A stretch of DNA of 64,000 nt. Source: Rhabdophis nuchalis (lineage: Eukaryota; Chordata; Lepidosauria; Squamata; Natricidae). The notes below the pieces were generated by a model. The model was not told where the DNA came from, did no database searches, and saw only the letters and a list, made by a program, of their open reading frames with translations. Within the stretch, counting starts at the first letter, position 1; each line of letters starts with the position of its first letter. The stretch covers positions 77,710,715 through 77,774,714 of the forward strand of contig CM077646.1 of assembly GCA_039707465.1 (NCBI GenBank), given 5' to 3'. This document shows positions 1 through 11,380 of this stretch, one piece after another. A program made the position numbers and the translations under genes.

Positions 1-95
1 CCCTAAGGCTGCGCTTCGCCCGTCTCTCCGGATTAATGAATCCTTCCTCAAGACGGGCCCTCGATAGTTCGGAGGGCCAAACCTGCGAGAGCGGG

Positions 96-350
96 GACTC
101 TCACAGCAATAATATTATATACTGCTTATATACTGCTTCACAGAGCTTTACAGCATTCTCTAAAGGGTTTACCGAGTCAGCCTACTTCCCCCAACAATCT
201 CGGTGCCCATTTTACCGACCTCAGAAGGATGGATGGAAGGCTGAGTCACCTTCAGCCTGGTGAGATTTGAACTGTCAAATTGCAGGCACCCAGCAATCAG
301 CAGAAGTAGCCTGCAGTACTGCATTGTAACCATTGTGCCTCCATGGCTCC
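96..350 (-). mobile_element. tRNA-derived SINE (snake-type), antisense
   Basis: Read on the minus strand this is a tRNA-headed SINE: a degenerate head near 300-350, then the body text meaning roughly 'aaggttgactcagccttccatcc', then a 3' end that says 'gcggtatataag' in better copies. The same unit recurs at 26577, 38458, 61601 and 62888, which is the main support. The family is abundant in snake genomes by general knowledge. This copy is diverged, with an irregular head. Confidence 0.75.
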
Positions 351-480
351 AGGGAGCTATAGAAATCGTACAAATGAATCTTAGATATTATTTGAATTCT
401 TTCAGATATCTCAGAATAATTATTACAAGCAAGATTTCATTGTTGGCAGGGATAAATATCTCAAATCATTTATTTCATAC

Positions 481-600
481 AGACAGACACACACACACAC
501 ACACACACACAGACAGACATTCCTATGAGTTTATGGATAAATATCTCAAATTGTTTATACATACATGCATACATACATGCATGCATACATACATATTGTT
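481..600. repeat. (AC)n and (ATAC/ATGC)n microsatellites
   Basis: An AC run at 487-511 is flanked on both sides by AGAC units. A second patch of imperfect ATAC/ATGC tetranucleotides follows at about 558-593. The octamer 'tatggataaatatctcaaat' recurs on either side, suggesting a local duplication. Confidence 0.85.
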
Positions 601-639
601 ATATATATTAATTAGTAAATGGATTTTAGAATTTTAATG

Positions 640-806
640 GGAACATTTTTAGCACAGGTTCTTAATTTCATTTCTTTTTAATTATTATTATTGTATTTAT
701 TGTTATTTATTGATGATTTTTAATCCCCTATGCACCGCCCTGAGTCCATTTCGATGGAGAAGGAGCGGTATATAAATCGAATATAAATAAATAAATAAAT
801 AAATAT
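640..806 (+). mobile_element. L2-type LINE 3' end with (AAAT)n tail
   Basis: The 3' terminal hairpin-like motif 'caccgccctgagtcc' followed by 'gagcggtatataaat' and an AAAT microsatellite is shared with the other L2 copies in this window (2386, 25000, 43700, 47507, 59150). Only the 3' untranslated end is present, as expected for 5'-truncated LINE insertions. Confidence 0.8.
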
Positions 807-2385
<1,579 letters not shown>

Positions 2386-3480
2386 TATACCCCGCCCTTC
2401 TCCTTGTTAGGACTCAGGGCGGCGCACAGGCATTATTAAAACCATAACAAACGACAATATACACTATTAAAACATATTAAATTAAATTAAAACCCGTGCT
2501 AAAAACCCATTTAAAACCCTGAAAGTTAAAATTTATAGATAGAGTCAGAAATGGGGGGCTACGCTAGGCCGGCTTGTTGGAATAGATATGTCTTAAGACG
2601 TTGGCGGAAGAGGCGGAGGTCCGAGGTAGTGCGAAGGTCAGGGGTAGGTCGTTCCAGAGGGCCGGGCCTGCCACAGAGAAGGTGTGTTGCCAACCGGCAT
2701 TGCCCGGCCGACGGTACCCAGAGAAGACCCTCTCTGTGGGAGCGGATCGGACGAAGGGATGTATGGGGCAGAAGGTGGTCTCGTATATAGCTAGGCCCCG
2801 AGCCATGGAGCGATTTGAAGATGGTCGTCAACACCTTGAAACGCACTCGAAAGGCCACAGGCAGCCAGTGCAGCTCGCGCAGGAGAGGTGTTATGTGGGC
2901 TTGCCTTGGGGCACCCATAATCACCCGCGCGGCCGCATTCTGAACTTGCTGTAGCTTTTGAGTGCACCTCAAGGGGAGCCCCATGTAGAGAGCGTTACAG
3001 TAATACAGCCGAGAAGTCACAAGCGCTTGAGTGACTGTGCGAAGGGCCCCTGGTCCAGTAAGGGGCGCAACTGGCGTATCAGGCATACCTGATAAAATGC
3101 CCTCCTGGCCACGGCCGCCACATGGTCCTCCATGGACAGCCGGGAATCCAGGAGGACACCCAAGTTGCGCACCCTCTCCACGGGGGCCAGTTGTTCGCCC
3201 CCAATGGCCAGTGTTGGACTTATCTGGCTGAACCGGGGTGCCGGAAACCACAGCCACTCGGTCTTGAACGGGTTGAGCTTGAGTTTATTACTACCCATCC
3301 AGATCCGTATGGCCTCCAAACACTGGGACAGCACCTTGACGGCATCACCCGGATGCCGGAAACCACAGCCACTCGGTCTTGGACGGGTTGAGCTTGAGTT
3401 TATTACTACCCATCCAGATCCGTACAGCCTCCAAACACTGAGACAGCACCTCAACTTCTCACTAGCCATGCTGCTGGCTT
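2386..3480 (-). pseudogene. L2-type LINE, 3' part with decayed RT C-terminus
   Basis: Minus strand. The C-terminal part of the reverse-transcriptase polyprotein is readable: text such as ALRTVTQALVTSRL, LLRELHWLP, IRSHREGLL and FRQRLKTYLFQQAGLA matches the intact copy at 41491-43593. The reading frame breaks near 3030-3060 and again upstream. The more N-terminal piece (LNPFKTEWLWFPAPRF...LGVLLDSRL) lies in another frame. A segment of about 115 bp is tandemly duplicated (3237-3351 and 3352-3466). The element is 5'-truncated and inactive. Confidence 0.85.
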
Positions 3481-4261
3481 CTTCAGGGTAGATCTGAAAG
3501 AGAACTTGGCAACAGATATCCTTAAATATTCTCTGCCCACGTCCTAACCACCATGAAGATAACACTTGATAACCCTTCAACCTATTAAAATCACTTGGAT
3601 GTTTACATATTTCTACTGCCTTTATAACGCTGAGGAAATAGTTGCACCAGGAAGCTGTTTTGTTCTCAGAGCCAAATTGGGGTCCTCAAAGCCCAGTGTT
3701 TATTAAAGTAGAAAGCATGCTCCCGCGAGAAATTCCTGCATTTGTGGATTTATATTTTTATTTAAAATGTATACCATAACAACTACTGTTTATATTTATT
3801 AGATAGATGATTAGGGGAGAGAGAGAACGCAAGAGGCTTCATTTCTTAGTACCTAAGAAATTACTGAAATAGGACCAGAAATTTCAATACGGTTGCCCTC
3901 ACTTTTCTTCGGATGATCTCAATTTTAAACCAAATTTAAAAGCAGCAATATTATTTCTATCATGAAAAGTCCAACTTTCACTTTCACAGAGTGTCTGAAC
4001 AATTCTGATGTTTGTAGGTTAGGACATGTCATGGCATCTGAGTACCTTTTGCAAGGACTTCTCTACCTACTATTCTACCAAGTGTTATTCTGGGGTACAT
4101 TTTGCTGCTTCGTTGATAAACAATGGTCTGTGGCTAAAACTTTGCCTTTCAGCTCACTCTTCCCATGTTACTTATTTTTCCCCCAAACATACACTACATA
4201 TTTGAGTGTAGTGTCAAATATGGTAGGGTTTTCAAAGCTGGTAGGCTTCAGTTCCTTTGTC
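3481..4261. other. unique-looking sequence, nothing recognised
   Basis: No repeat end or gene was recognised. The 146-codon plus frame at 3962-4402 runs into CR1 and a TA-target transposon and is not treated as a gene. Confidence 0.45.
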
Positions 4262-4903
4262 CTTGAATGCTATAAAACCATCAAAGCCCAGAGGGTAAAA
4301 CAAGAAGCAAGTACAGTGGTACCTCGGTTCACGAACTTAATTCGTGAACTGACTCTGGTCGCGAGCCAAATTGGTCGTGAACCGAGGCACAGTTTCCCAT
4401 AGGGTTTAATGTAAATCCGGTTAATCCGTTCTGATCTTTTTTTTTGTTTTAATTCTTGAACTGACTCTGGTCGCGAACCGAATTGGTCGTGAACCGAGGC
4501 ACAGTTTCCCATAGGGTTTAATGTAAATCCGGTTAATCCGTTCTGATCTTTTTTTTGGTTTTAATTCTTGAACTGACTCTGGTCGCGAACCGAAGCAGAG
4601 TTTGTGAACCGGAGCATATTTTGATGAACTTTTCTGTTCGTGAACTGAAGCGGAGTTTGTGAACCGGAGCATATTTTGATGAACTTTTCTGTTCGTGAAC
4701 CGAGTTGTTCGTGAACAGAAGCGTTCGTGAACCAAGGTACCACTGTATATGGAAACTAATCAAGGAGAGAAGCAATCTAGAAGTTTTCTGACAATGAGAA
4801 AAATTAACCAGTGGAATGGCTTCCCTTCAGAAGATGTGGGTGCTCCATCACTGGAAGTTTTTAAGAAGAGACTGGACAGCCACTTGTCTGGAATGGCATA
4901 GTG
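4262..4903 (+). mobile_element. CR1 LINE 3' fragment, split by a TA-target element
   Basis: CR1 text 'gtaaaacaagaagcaa' (4294-4310) resumes at 4748 as 'tggaaactaatcaaggaga' and continues with 'ctggaagtttttaagaag' to the 8-mer 'gcatagtg' at 4896-4903. It then reappears after two hAT insertions as 'gcatagggtctcctgc' at 5661. Other CR1 ends in this window (33360, 37480, 40905) give the unbroken order. Confidence 0.85.
4314..4745. mobile_element. Tigger/pogo-like non-autonomous DNA transposon, TA target
   Basis: The termini are inverted: CAGTGGTACCTCGGTTCACG at the left and its near-complement ending CCAAGGTACCACTG at the right, each flanked by TA. The interior carries two near-identical tandem units of about 120 bp (roughly 4380-4500 and 4500-4620) and two shorter units of about 62 bp (around 4605-4695). 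There is no transposase frame. It sits inside CR1 sequence. The family assignment is from TIR style and TA target; Tc1/mariner superfamily is secure, Tigger less so. Confidence 0.8.
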
Positions 4904-5517
4904 CCGTGATCATGAACCTATGGCACGCAAGGCATTGCCCTGTCAGCTTCAGTGCACACGTGTGCGCTGGCAAGCTGATTTTTAGCCTTGATTTTTGGCC
5001 ATTTTTCATCCCAAACCACCCAATGCTCAAACCGGATATTTGGGAATGGACTTCTAGTTTGCACATTGGGCTGTTTTTCATCCTCCAGAGGCTTCAGTGA
5101 CACCTTCTGAAGCCTCCAGAGGGAGTAAAATGGCCCAACAGGCAACCCAGAAGTCAATTCCCTGAAGTCCATTCCTGAAATTCCAGATTGCGTGTTGTGC
5201 TTTTTTTTGCCCTCCGCAGGTTTCAGGAGGCTTCCCTGAAGCCTGGGTAGGGCAAAAAATAGCCCAATAGGAATGAACTTCCAAATTTCCCATTGGGCCA
5301 TTTTTCTCCCTCTGGAGGCTTTAGGAGGCTTTCCTGAAGCCTGTGGAGGGCAAACATGGACCAATGCACTTCCCAGAAGTCCGGAAGCTTCAATGAGGCC
5401 CGCAAGCATGCGCAGATGGGAGGGGAATTGCATTATGGATGTGGACACACGCACGTGTGACCTTCCCACACTCCCCATGCTTTCAGCACACCTTGACGAA
5501 AAAGTTAGCCATCATTG
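4904..5517. mobile_element. hAT non-autonomous element (CAGTGATGGCGAACC family)
   Basis: The ends are CCGTGATCATGAACC and AGTTAGCCATCATTG, degenerate versions of the inverted ends seen at 34694 and 44113. The flanks are gcatagtg (4896-4903) and gcataggg (5518-5525), a 7/8 target duplication. The interior has several repeated 'gcttcaggaggcttccctgaagcc' style segments and no transposase. The interior frames are shadows of these repeats. Confidence 0.75.
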
Positions 5518-5525
5518 GCATAGGG

Positions 5526-5660
5526 CAGGGATGTCCAAACTTGGGAACTTTAAGACTTGTGGACTTCAACTCCCAGAATTCCCCAGCCAGCATAGCTGGC
5601 TGGGGAATTCTGGGAGTTGAAGTCCACAAGTCTTAAAGTTCCCAAGTTTGGACATCCCTG
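5526..5660. mobile_element. palindromic hAT miniature element (MITE), copy 1
   Basis: 135 bp, almost a perfect palindrome from CAGGGATGTCC to GGACATCCCTG centred on the CAGCC..GGCTG junction. Flanked by identical 8-bp duplications gcataggg (5518-5525 and 5661-5668), the hAT signature. Copies 2-4 are at 6561, 40337 and 56484. There is no coding capacity. The single strand would fold into a stem of about 65 bp. Confidence 0.9.
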
Positions 5661-5740
5661 GCATAGGGTCTCCTGCAGTAAGTTGACTAGGTACTGAAAT
5701 AAATGTCAACAAATTTAAAAAGCACCATTGATTGATTTCT

Positions 5741-5813
5741 CCTTCCTTCCTTCCTTCCTTCCTTCCTTCCTTCCTTCCTCCCTCCCTTCCTTCCTTCCTT
5801 CCTTCCTTCCTTT
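5741..5813. repeat. (TTCC)n microsatellite
   Basis: Some 70 bp of TTCC units with an internal CCTCCC interruption. The opposite strand reads GGAA. Confidence 0.95.
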
Positions 5814-6560
5814 CTGTTCCACATTCATGTGTCTTACTGGAGCCTGAAAATGCCATTTTTTCAACTATATGAACGCAAGTGTGTCAGTAACAGACAATTA
5901 CAAGTAATGATAAAAAGGTGCGGACATATTTAGAATTTAGACTCTAGTCACTTCTCAAGATCATGCTGTTTTATAGCTTTTCCCACACTGCAATTTGGCT
6001 GTACTTTTCTCAGTGGAGCGATTTTATGTTTGCATTTTTGAATGTAACTTCTTTATGAATCTGCATTAGAGGGGGCTAGGAAAGTAATTTAACTGATGTT
6101 TTCTTGGGCAGCTTTAAAAGAAGGTGTTATCGAAATATTAAAGTCTCATTATTATTTAATGCTATGTACTGAGAAATGTTTACTCATATGTTTGCATTTA
6201 ATAAAAACATGTTTGTTTTAAAAAAAGAAAACTAGGAACATTATAGATGTTAATTTAATTATATTCAGGATAATCATAAGACATTCAGCTGCATGTCTTA
6301 CTCTAAATATAAGATTTATATATTTAAAAATCAGTTAAACATTTTTATTATGCAAAATATTTATTAGTAATGGGCATTCTGCACATGTAGATTTTTTTTA
6401 CACTTTTGATCAAGCCAAATAAAAACAACATTCTCGTAGATTGGTATTATATCCCTGAAGCATTTTAATGACATTTACCATAGATTTACTGGAACAAGCT
6501 TTCAGAAACTTTATCTTTTGTTTTCATCGTGATCTTAAACAATGTCTGATTGTTCTACAC
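5814..6560. other. AT-rich sequence, nothing recognised
   Basis: No repeat ends, RNA gene or coding signal seen. Confidence 0.5.
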
Positions 6561-6695
6561 CAGGGGTCTCCAACCTTTGCAACTTTAAGTCTGAAGGACT
6601 TTAGCTCCCAAACTTCTCCAGCCAGCAAAGCTGGCTGGAGAAGTCTGGGAGCTGAAGTCCTTCAGGCTTAAAGTTGCAAAGTTTGTCCACCCCTG
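6561..6695. mobile_element. palindromic hAT MITE, copy 2
   Basis: CAGGGGTCTCCAACC at the left and an imperfect complement ending CCACCCCTG at the right, palindromic across 135 bp. The flanks ttctacac and tactacag agree at 6 of 8 positions. The arms have diverged more than in copies 3 and 4, so this insertion is probably older. Confidence 0.85.
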
Positions 6696-6831
6696 TACTA
6701 CAGTGTCTGATTGTACTACAGTTTTAGAACTTCTGAAAAATTCTTTGTGGTGTGGAAGAGTATTATCGTCTCTTCTACATTACAAAGGATTGTCTTTGTA
6801 AAATATATTAACCTCAACAACATTAACACGA

Positions 6832-6895
6832 GTGGACTTCAATTCCCAGAATTCCCCAGTCAGCATTCTGGGACTTGAAGTTCACTCATCTTTCT
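6832..6895. mobile_element. decayed palindromic hAT MITE fragment
   Basis: Contains the core 'gtggacttcaattcccagaa' and a shortened complementary arm 'ctgggacttgaagttcac'. It lacks both termini. It is a deleted relic of the family at 5526. Confidence 0.7.
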
Positions 6896-7419
6896 TGCTG
6901 TGGTTGACAATAAACCAACTTATGACTCACTATGCTGTTATATACCTAGGAAACAGAAATAATGATTTAAAAAATGTCAGAGAAAGTTGCCCTAACTGGC
7001 ATCATCTTCCCCTCTCAATCATTGCTACTAGTTGATATATGTAATGGATTTCAGAGAGTAGTAGTTTTAATATTTAGTTTTTGTATTTTTACATCTGTAT
7101 GCAAGTAAAAATGGGCTGTGAAAATACAGAGGAGAGGAATATAATGTCAACCAGCATGTTAGTAAATTTATGGTTGTGGATGGAACAGCAAAGGTGGCAG
7201 ATAGTTTTGTTCCCTTGAATTCAATAATAAATTAAAAAGGACAGTGTGCTAGAGAAATAAAGAAGAGATTAATCATAGGGGAAAAGGCAATGACAATATA
7301 AGACCAGATCATGAAGAATAAGGATACCCTAAAGACAACAAAGTTCAGAAAAATTAAAGAAATTGATTTCCTGGTAATAATGTATGACTGGAAAAGAGGA
7401 CACTGAAAAAGAGAAAGAA

Positions 7420-7640
7420 GATAAACATGTTTGAATTATGGATTTGGAGAAGACTACTAGGAGTGCCATGGACTGCAGGACGAAGTAATCAATCATCCCT
7501 AGACCACATAAAAATTGACTGTTCCATTGGGGTGATGATCAACGAGCAGATAAGAGCAGATGATGGATTAAGAAAAAAAGGAGTGAGCTTTGTTGGAAGA
7601 AATAGAAAGGGAGAACAACAAATAAGGTGAATGGATCAAG
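7420..7640 (+). pseudogene. Bov-B-like LINE RT C-terminal remnant
   Basis: The plus-strand frame reads FELWIWRRLLGVPWTAGRSN, the well-known C-terminal text of Bov-B (RTE clade) reverse transcriptase. The complementary piece of the same region is seen at 20630-21110. The sequence beyond residue 30 of the frame diverges. It is a short non-functional fragment. Confidence 0.7.
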
Positions 7641-7744
7641 AGGATTACAAGATTGACCTTGAAAGCTCCACTCTATGTGTGAAGAAAGGTCAAGATGGAA
7701 AACATTTCTCTGTGTGGATAACAGAACTCTAGCTCAATTTGATA

Positions 7745-7763
7745 GCATCTAACCTTTATTTAT

Positions 7764-7801
<38 letters not shown>

Positions 7802-8085
7802 CGTGTATATTTGTGTCACAACACCCTGTTAAGCCCCAATTAAGGGAGGAAGCATACTGCTCTCTTTTTCTGCCTTTCGGCTCATCACCTAGGAGCCTTT
7901 CAGGCAGAAAACCATTTTGTGTGCATTTGTACTGATAGATAAATAAATAAAGAGAGACTATGATAGATCTATTTGAAAGGCAAAATGGGTAGCAGTAAGC
8001 TCCCTTCCTCCCATATTTGGCCATACCAGGTGCTCTGACATAAACATTGACTTGTTTCCCTGGCTCAGCTGATAAGGGAGTAGAA
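7745..8085 (-). mobile_element. SINE-like unit with (AC)n tail, antisense member of inverted pair
   Basis: On the minus strand the order is '...gatctatcatagtctctc', 'tttatttatttatctatcag', 'ggttttctgcctgaaaggct', then 'aattggggcttaacagggtg' and an AC tail (seen as GT at 7765-7797). The same text occurs in plus orientation at 8192-8275 and in diverged form at 55640-56185. An AAAGGCAAAATGGGTAGC segment is present in both halves. It forms a long inverted repeat with the next feature. Confidence 0.7.
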
Positions 8086-8350
8086 CTCATGGCCTAATGG
8101 TTAAGGCTGCTGCCTGACATGCAAACAGCCTGAGTTCGAATCCCAGTAAGGGTATGACTATCTGATGAGAGCTAAACAGCTCAAAATAGATCTATCATAG
8201 TTTCTCTTTATTTATTTATCTATCAGTACAAATGCACACAAAATGGTTTTCTGCCTGAAAGGCTCCTAGGTTGGAGCTGAAAGGCAAAATGGGTAGCAGA
8301 AAGCTCCCTTCCTCCCATATTTGGGCATACCAAATGCTCTGACATAAATA
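8086..8350 (+). mobile_element. tRNA-headed SINE, sense member of inverted pair
   Basis: An A-box-like sequence (TAATGGTTAAGGCTGC, 8096-8111) and a B-box-like sequence (GAGTTCGAATCCCAGT, 8133-8148) show a tRNA-derived head, which is too diverged and too short downstream to be a tRNA gene. The body continues with 'gatgagagctaaacagctc' and the unit shared with the previous feature. The tail is a TATA-rich patch at about 8350. Confidence 0.75.
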
Positions 8351-8639
8351 TGTATATATATATGCTTGTAGGCCATTTTGGAAGAATCAGGTAACTAGAC
8401 AGCTAGACAGACAATGATAAATACTGTTAATAATAACTAATGAAAGCAATTGTGACTTATGTGACATGTGGATGAAGTCATAGTATTAAATAAGAGGGCT
8501 CCTTTTGTCACATAATACTGCACACATATTTAATGTCCCTGACTCTTGTTTCCCCAAAATGACAACCATGTGAGGTAAAGTGGGCTGAGAGAAAGTAACT
8601 AGCTCATAGTCAGTCAGCCAGGTTTAATGTCTAAGTAAA

Positions 8640-8998
8640 AAGGTAAAGATAAAGGTTTCCCTTGTCCAGTTGTGTCTGACTTTAGGGGGGGTGATGCTTA
8701 TCTCCATTTTTAGTTAAGGGAACCACCAAAGACACTTCTGTGGTCAAATGACCAGCATGACTATACACTGAGGTGCACAAAACACTGTTTCCTTCCTACC
8801 AAAGTGTTTGTCTACCTGCATTTGCTTGCTTTCAAACTACTAGGTTCACAGAGGTTGGGGCAAATAACAGGAACCCACCCTGTTACCAAGGGTTTAACCT
8901 GGATTCAAATCTGGACTGCCAGCTTTCCAGTTGACAAGCTCAAATCACAGTCTTCCAGTTTCTAGCTCAGCATCTTAGCCACTATACCAAACTGGTTT
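8640..8998 (-). mobile_element. Sauria-type SINE, antisense
   Basis: Read on the minus strand it starts with a tRNA-like head ('ggtatagtggctaagatgct' with a B-box near 8900), passes through 'gacaagctgg...aaccaaggg' and ends near 8640 in 'aaaggtaaa' style text. Squamate Sauria SINEs have a tRNA head, a conserved core and a Bov-B-derived 3' end. The match is from memory of the family and is moderately secure. Confidence 0.65.
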
Positions 8999-9113
8999 TC
9001 CAGGAGACATTGCTCCTTGCCCAAAAAGAAAACAATTCTGAATGCACCCTATAAGGAAAGCTGAGAAAAAAGGCTCTTACCAGTCCATATTACTATATCT
9101 AAAGAATCTAAAG

Positions 9114-9246
9114 CAGGGGTGTCAAACTGGTGGCCCACAGGCTGGATGCATGATGTTCAGACCACGCCGACCCCAGTTTCACAAAGGGAAAAACATCACA
9201 ATGCATCACATGATGGTAACACAACGTGGCAAGTTTGACACCCGGG
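9114..9246. mobile_element. hAT (Charlie-like) MITE with perfect 8-bp duplication
   Basis: Ends CAGGGGTGTCAAACT and AGTTTGACACCCGGG, flanked by identical atctaaag at 9106-9113 and 9247-9254. 133 bp, non-coding. The 78-codon frame across it is a shadow. A fragment of the same family is at 28466. Confidence 0.85.
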
Positions 9247-9254
9247 ATCTAAAG

Positions 9255-10117
9255 TTTAAATGTAAACTTTCTGAATAAAAGCAGCTTCCCTTTCAGGTGG
9301 CTGTGATACTATTGGCTTGACAAATGGAATTTTAGAAATGTTTTAAGAGCAGCTGCTTGAAAGTTCATGTGATCCAATGCAGTTTGATTTCACAGGGGGG
9401 GAAAATGTTATTTTTTGCTTGCCACTATTTTCTGTGTATAACAGATCTATCTAAATTCAGACTTTGGAATAACTGAACTCATTTGGGGGTGGGAAAGGGA
9501 AGGTATTTGAAGCTTTGCCAGGACCTGGAGCCAATTTCTGTCTCTTCATCTCTTCTTTCCTAAATCCCTTTATTTAGCATAATACTGATGTTGCTTTTTT
9601 TAAACTGACCTTACTGTATTTCACTAGAAATTGGTGCTTATCCAATGATATTTATTGCTTGGTAGTATCCAACATTTGAGGAGAAAAGAATGACTGGGTT
9701 AGCAAGGTTCTTATCAGCAAATCATATTCAGACATCCAGCTTGATAACTGCATTGCAAATTCAATTTGCCAATCACTATTTTTATGAAGTATTGTAGGAG
9801 CCAAAAGATTTATGCCACTGATTGAAAACGTTTATATTCATATATAAAAGAGTGAAAAAATGGACCAATCCAATAGTAGTCATAGGTTTGGTACAAATGT
9901 TTCATATACAGAAGAAACAGTACAATGGACTATTTGAATGTATTTGTTTTAAAGTGCTAAATACTAATATTTATTTTTTTAAACTAAAACTGAGGGTAGT
10001 CTGTGCCTTTCAGCAAGCCATCAGGCTGAAAGAGATACAGGAGGGAATAGGGTAGAAAGAGATATGAGAAAAGAATTCAGACATTGACCTGGAATTTAAG
10101 GATACCAGGACGAAAAA
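9255..10117. other. unique-looking sequence, nothing recognised
   Basis: No repeat ends or genes recognised. The 77-codon frame at 9822 has no familiar motif. Confidence 0.45.
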
Positions 10118-10148
10118 GAGAGAGGGAGGGAGGGAGGGAGGGAGGGAG
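10118..10148. repeat. (GGGA)n microsatellite
   Basis: About seven GGGA units after an AGAG run. The plus strand has at least four G3 tracts separated by single A, so it can form a G-quadruplex in principle. Confidence 0.9.
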
Positions 10149-10288
10149 AATGAGTATTATTTAAAGGAGAGAAATTGTTTTATGAAAATGAGCTTAGCAG
10201 AATTCCAAATATAAGCAGCCAATAAGAACCAGAAAAGAGAACAAGCATTTTGAAGACCAGATTAGTGAGCTTAGTTTATAGTTTAGTC

Positions 10289-10513
10289 CAGTGGTAGTCA
10301 ACCTGGTCCCTACCGCCCACTAGTGGGCATTCCAGCTTTCATGGTGGGCGGTAGGGTTTTGTGCAATACTGAAGCACTTTCCTTTTTAAAATTTAATTGA
10401 CTTCCCTACTTTATAAATCACCATTACTGTAGAACCGGTGGGCGGTTAGAAAATGTCACTACTAAAAGAGATTCAAAAATGGGCATTAGGTATAAAAAGG
10501 CTGACTACCCCTG
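10289..10513. mobile_element. hAT MITE with perfect 8-bp duplication
   Basis: Ends CAGTGGTAGTCAACCTGG and GGCTGACTACCCCTG. Identical flanks gtttagtc at 10281-10288 and 10514-10521. 225 bp, with a short internal hairpin around 'accgcccactagtgggcatt'. No coding capacity. Confidence 0.88.
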
Positions 10514-10784
10514 GTTTAGTCTAATGACTACATTATATTAAAATGCTAAAATACTACAGTGTGTTGGGGTGTAAAAATATTCTGATCTAGAGAGAGAGTT
10601 CTCAGTTGAATGGTTTTAGCTGTAAATTTGGAAATCATTCTTACTGTCCCTGTGTTTGTTCTTTGGAGGAAGTAAAATAACTCATTGATGGGGTCCCAAT
10701 GAGCTGTTCTGTCAATTAGCAGCTTTAAATGCTGATTTCTGGCTGAAGTATATAGTTGGCAATCAGAGGATATGAGTGTTGTCC

Positions 10785-11325
10785 TCAGTTTGTGACACAC
10801 AGACTTCAATGGATAATTAGAACTGCAGAAAAAACAATTGCTACCAACCTGCCTTCCATTGAGGACCTGTATACTGCACGAGTCAAAAAGAGGTCTGTGA
10901 AAAGATCTACAGACTCCTCGCATCCTGGACATAAATTGTTTCAACTTCTACCCTCAAAACGACGCTATAGGGCACTGCACATCAGAACAACTAGACACAA
11001 GAACATTTTGCCATCACTCTGCTTAACAACTAATTCCCACAAGACTGTCAAATAATTTACTAAGACTGTACTACTATTCTTCTTCTCTTCCTTACTATTA
11101 TCTATCTCTTCCAACTTATTACTATAACCATGTTGCTTGTATCTTTCAATTGATATTGTTTTTATTTGTTTCCTAATATGATTTGATAGCTTATCAGTAA
11201 CCTTCACAATTACTAAGTGCTGTATCTTTTTATTTTCGGTAAACATATTTTATTCTACTTATGTACACTGAGAGCATATACACCAAAGATAAATTACTTG
11301 TGTGTCCAATCACACTTGACCAAGA
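10785..11325 (+). pseudogene. Rex1/Babar-like LINE 3' end
   Basis: The plus frame at 10804-11053 reads WIIRTAEKTIATNLPSIEDL, then a DSSHPGHKLFQLLPSKRRYR block and RTTRHKNILPSL. This is the conserved C-terminal tail of Rex1/Babar-type (CR1-related) LINE polymerases: 'R-x-E-x-I...LPSL..LY...R..K...DSSHP....F.LLPSG.RYR'. The frame is open for about 85 codons and then ends. The catalytic RT core is absent (5' truncation). An ATTCT tail follows directly. Confidence 0.7.
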
Positions 11326-11380
11326 AAGTATTCTATTCTATTCTATTCTATTCTATTCTATTCTATTCTATTCTATTCTG
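11326..11380. repeat. (ATTCT)n microsatellite tail
   Basis: About ten perfect ATTCT units directly after the LINE 3' end at 10785-11325. They are best read as that element's tail. Confidence 0.95.

Noticed and set aside
3962..4402. 146-codon plus-strand frame
   Set aside because: It runs from unique sequence into CR1 and then a TA-target transposon. No domain or splice context supports a gene.
8086..8160. possible tRNA gene (A- and B-box present)
   Set aside because: The cloverleaf cannot be completed and the sequence continues into a SINE body that recurs elsewhere.
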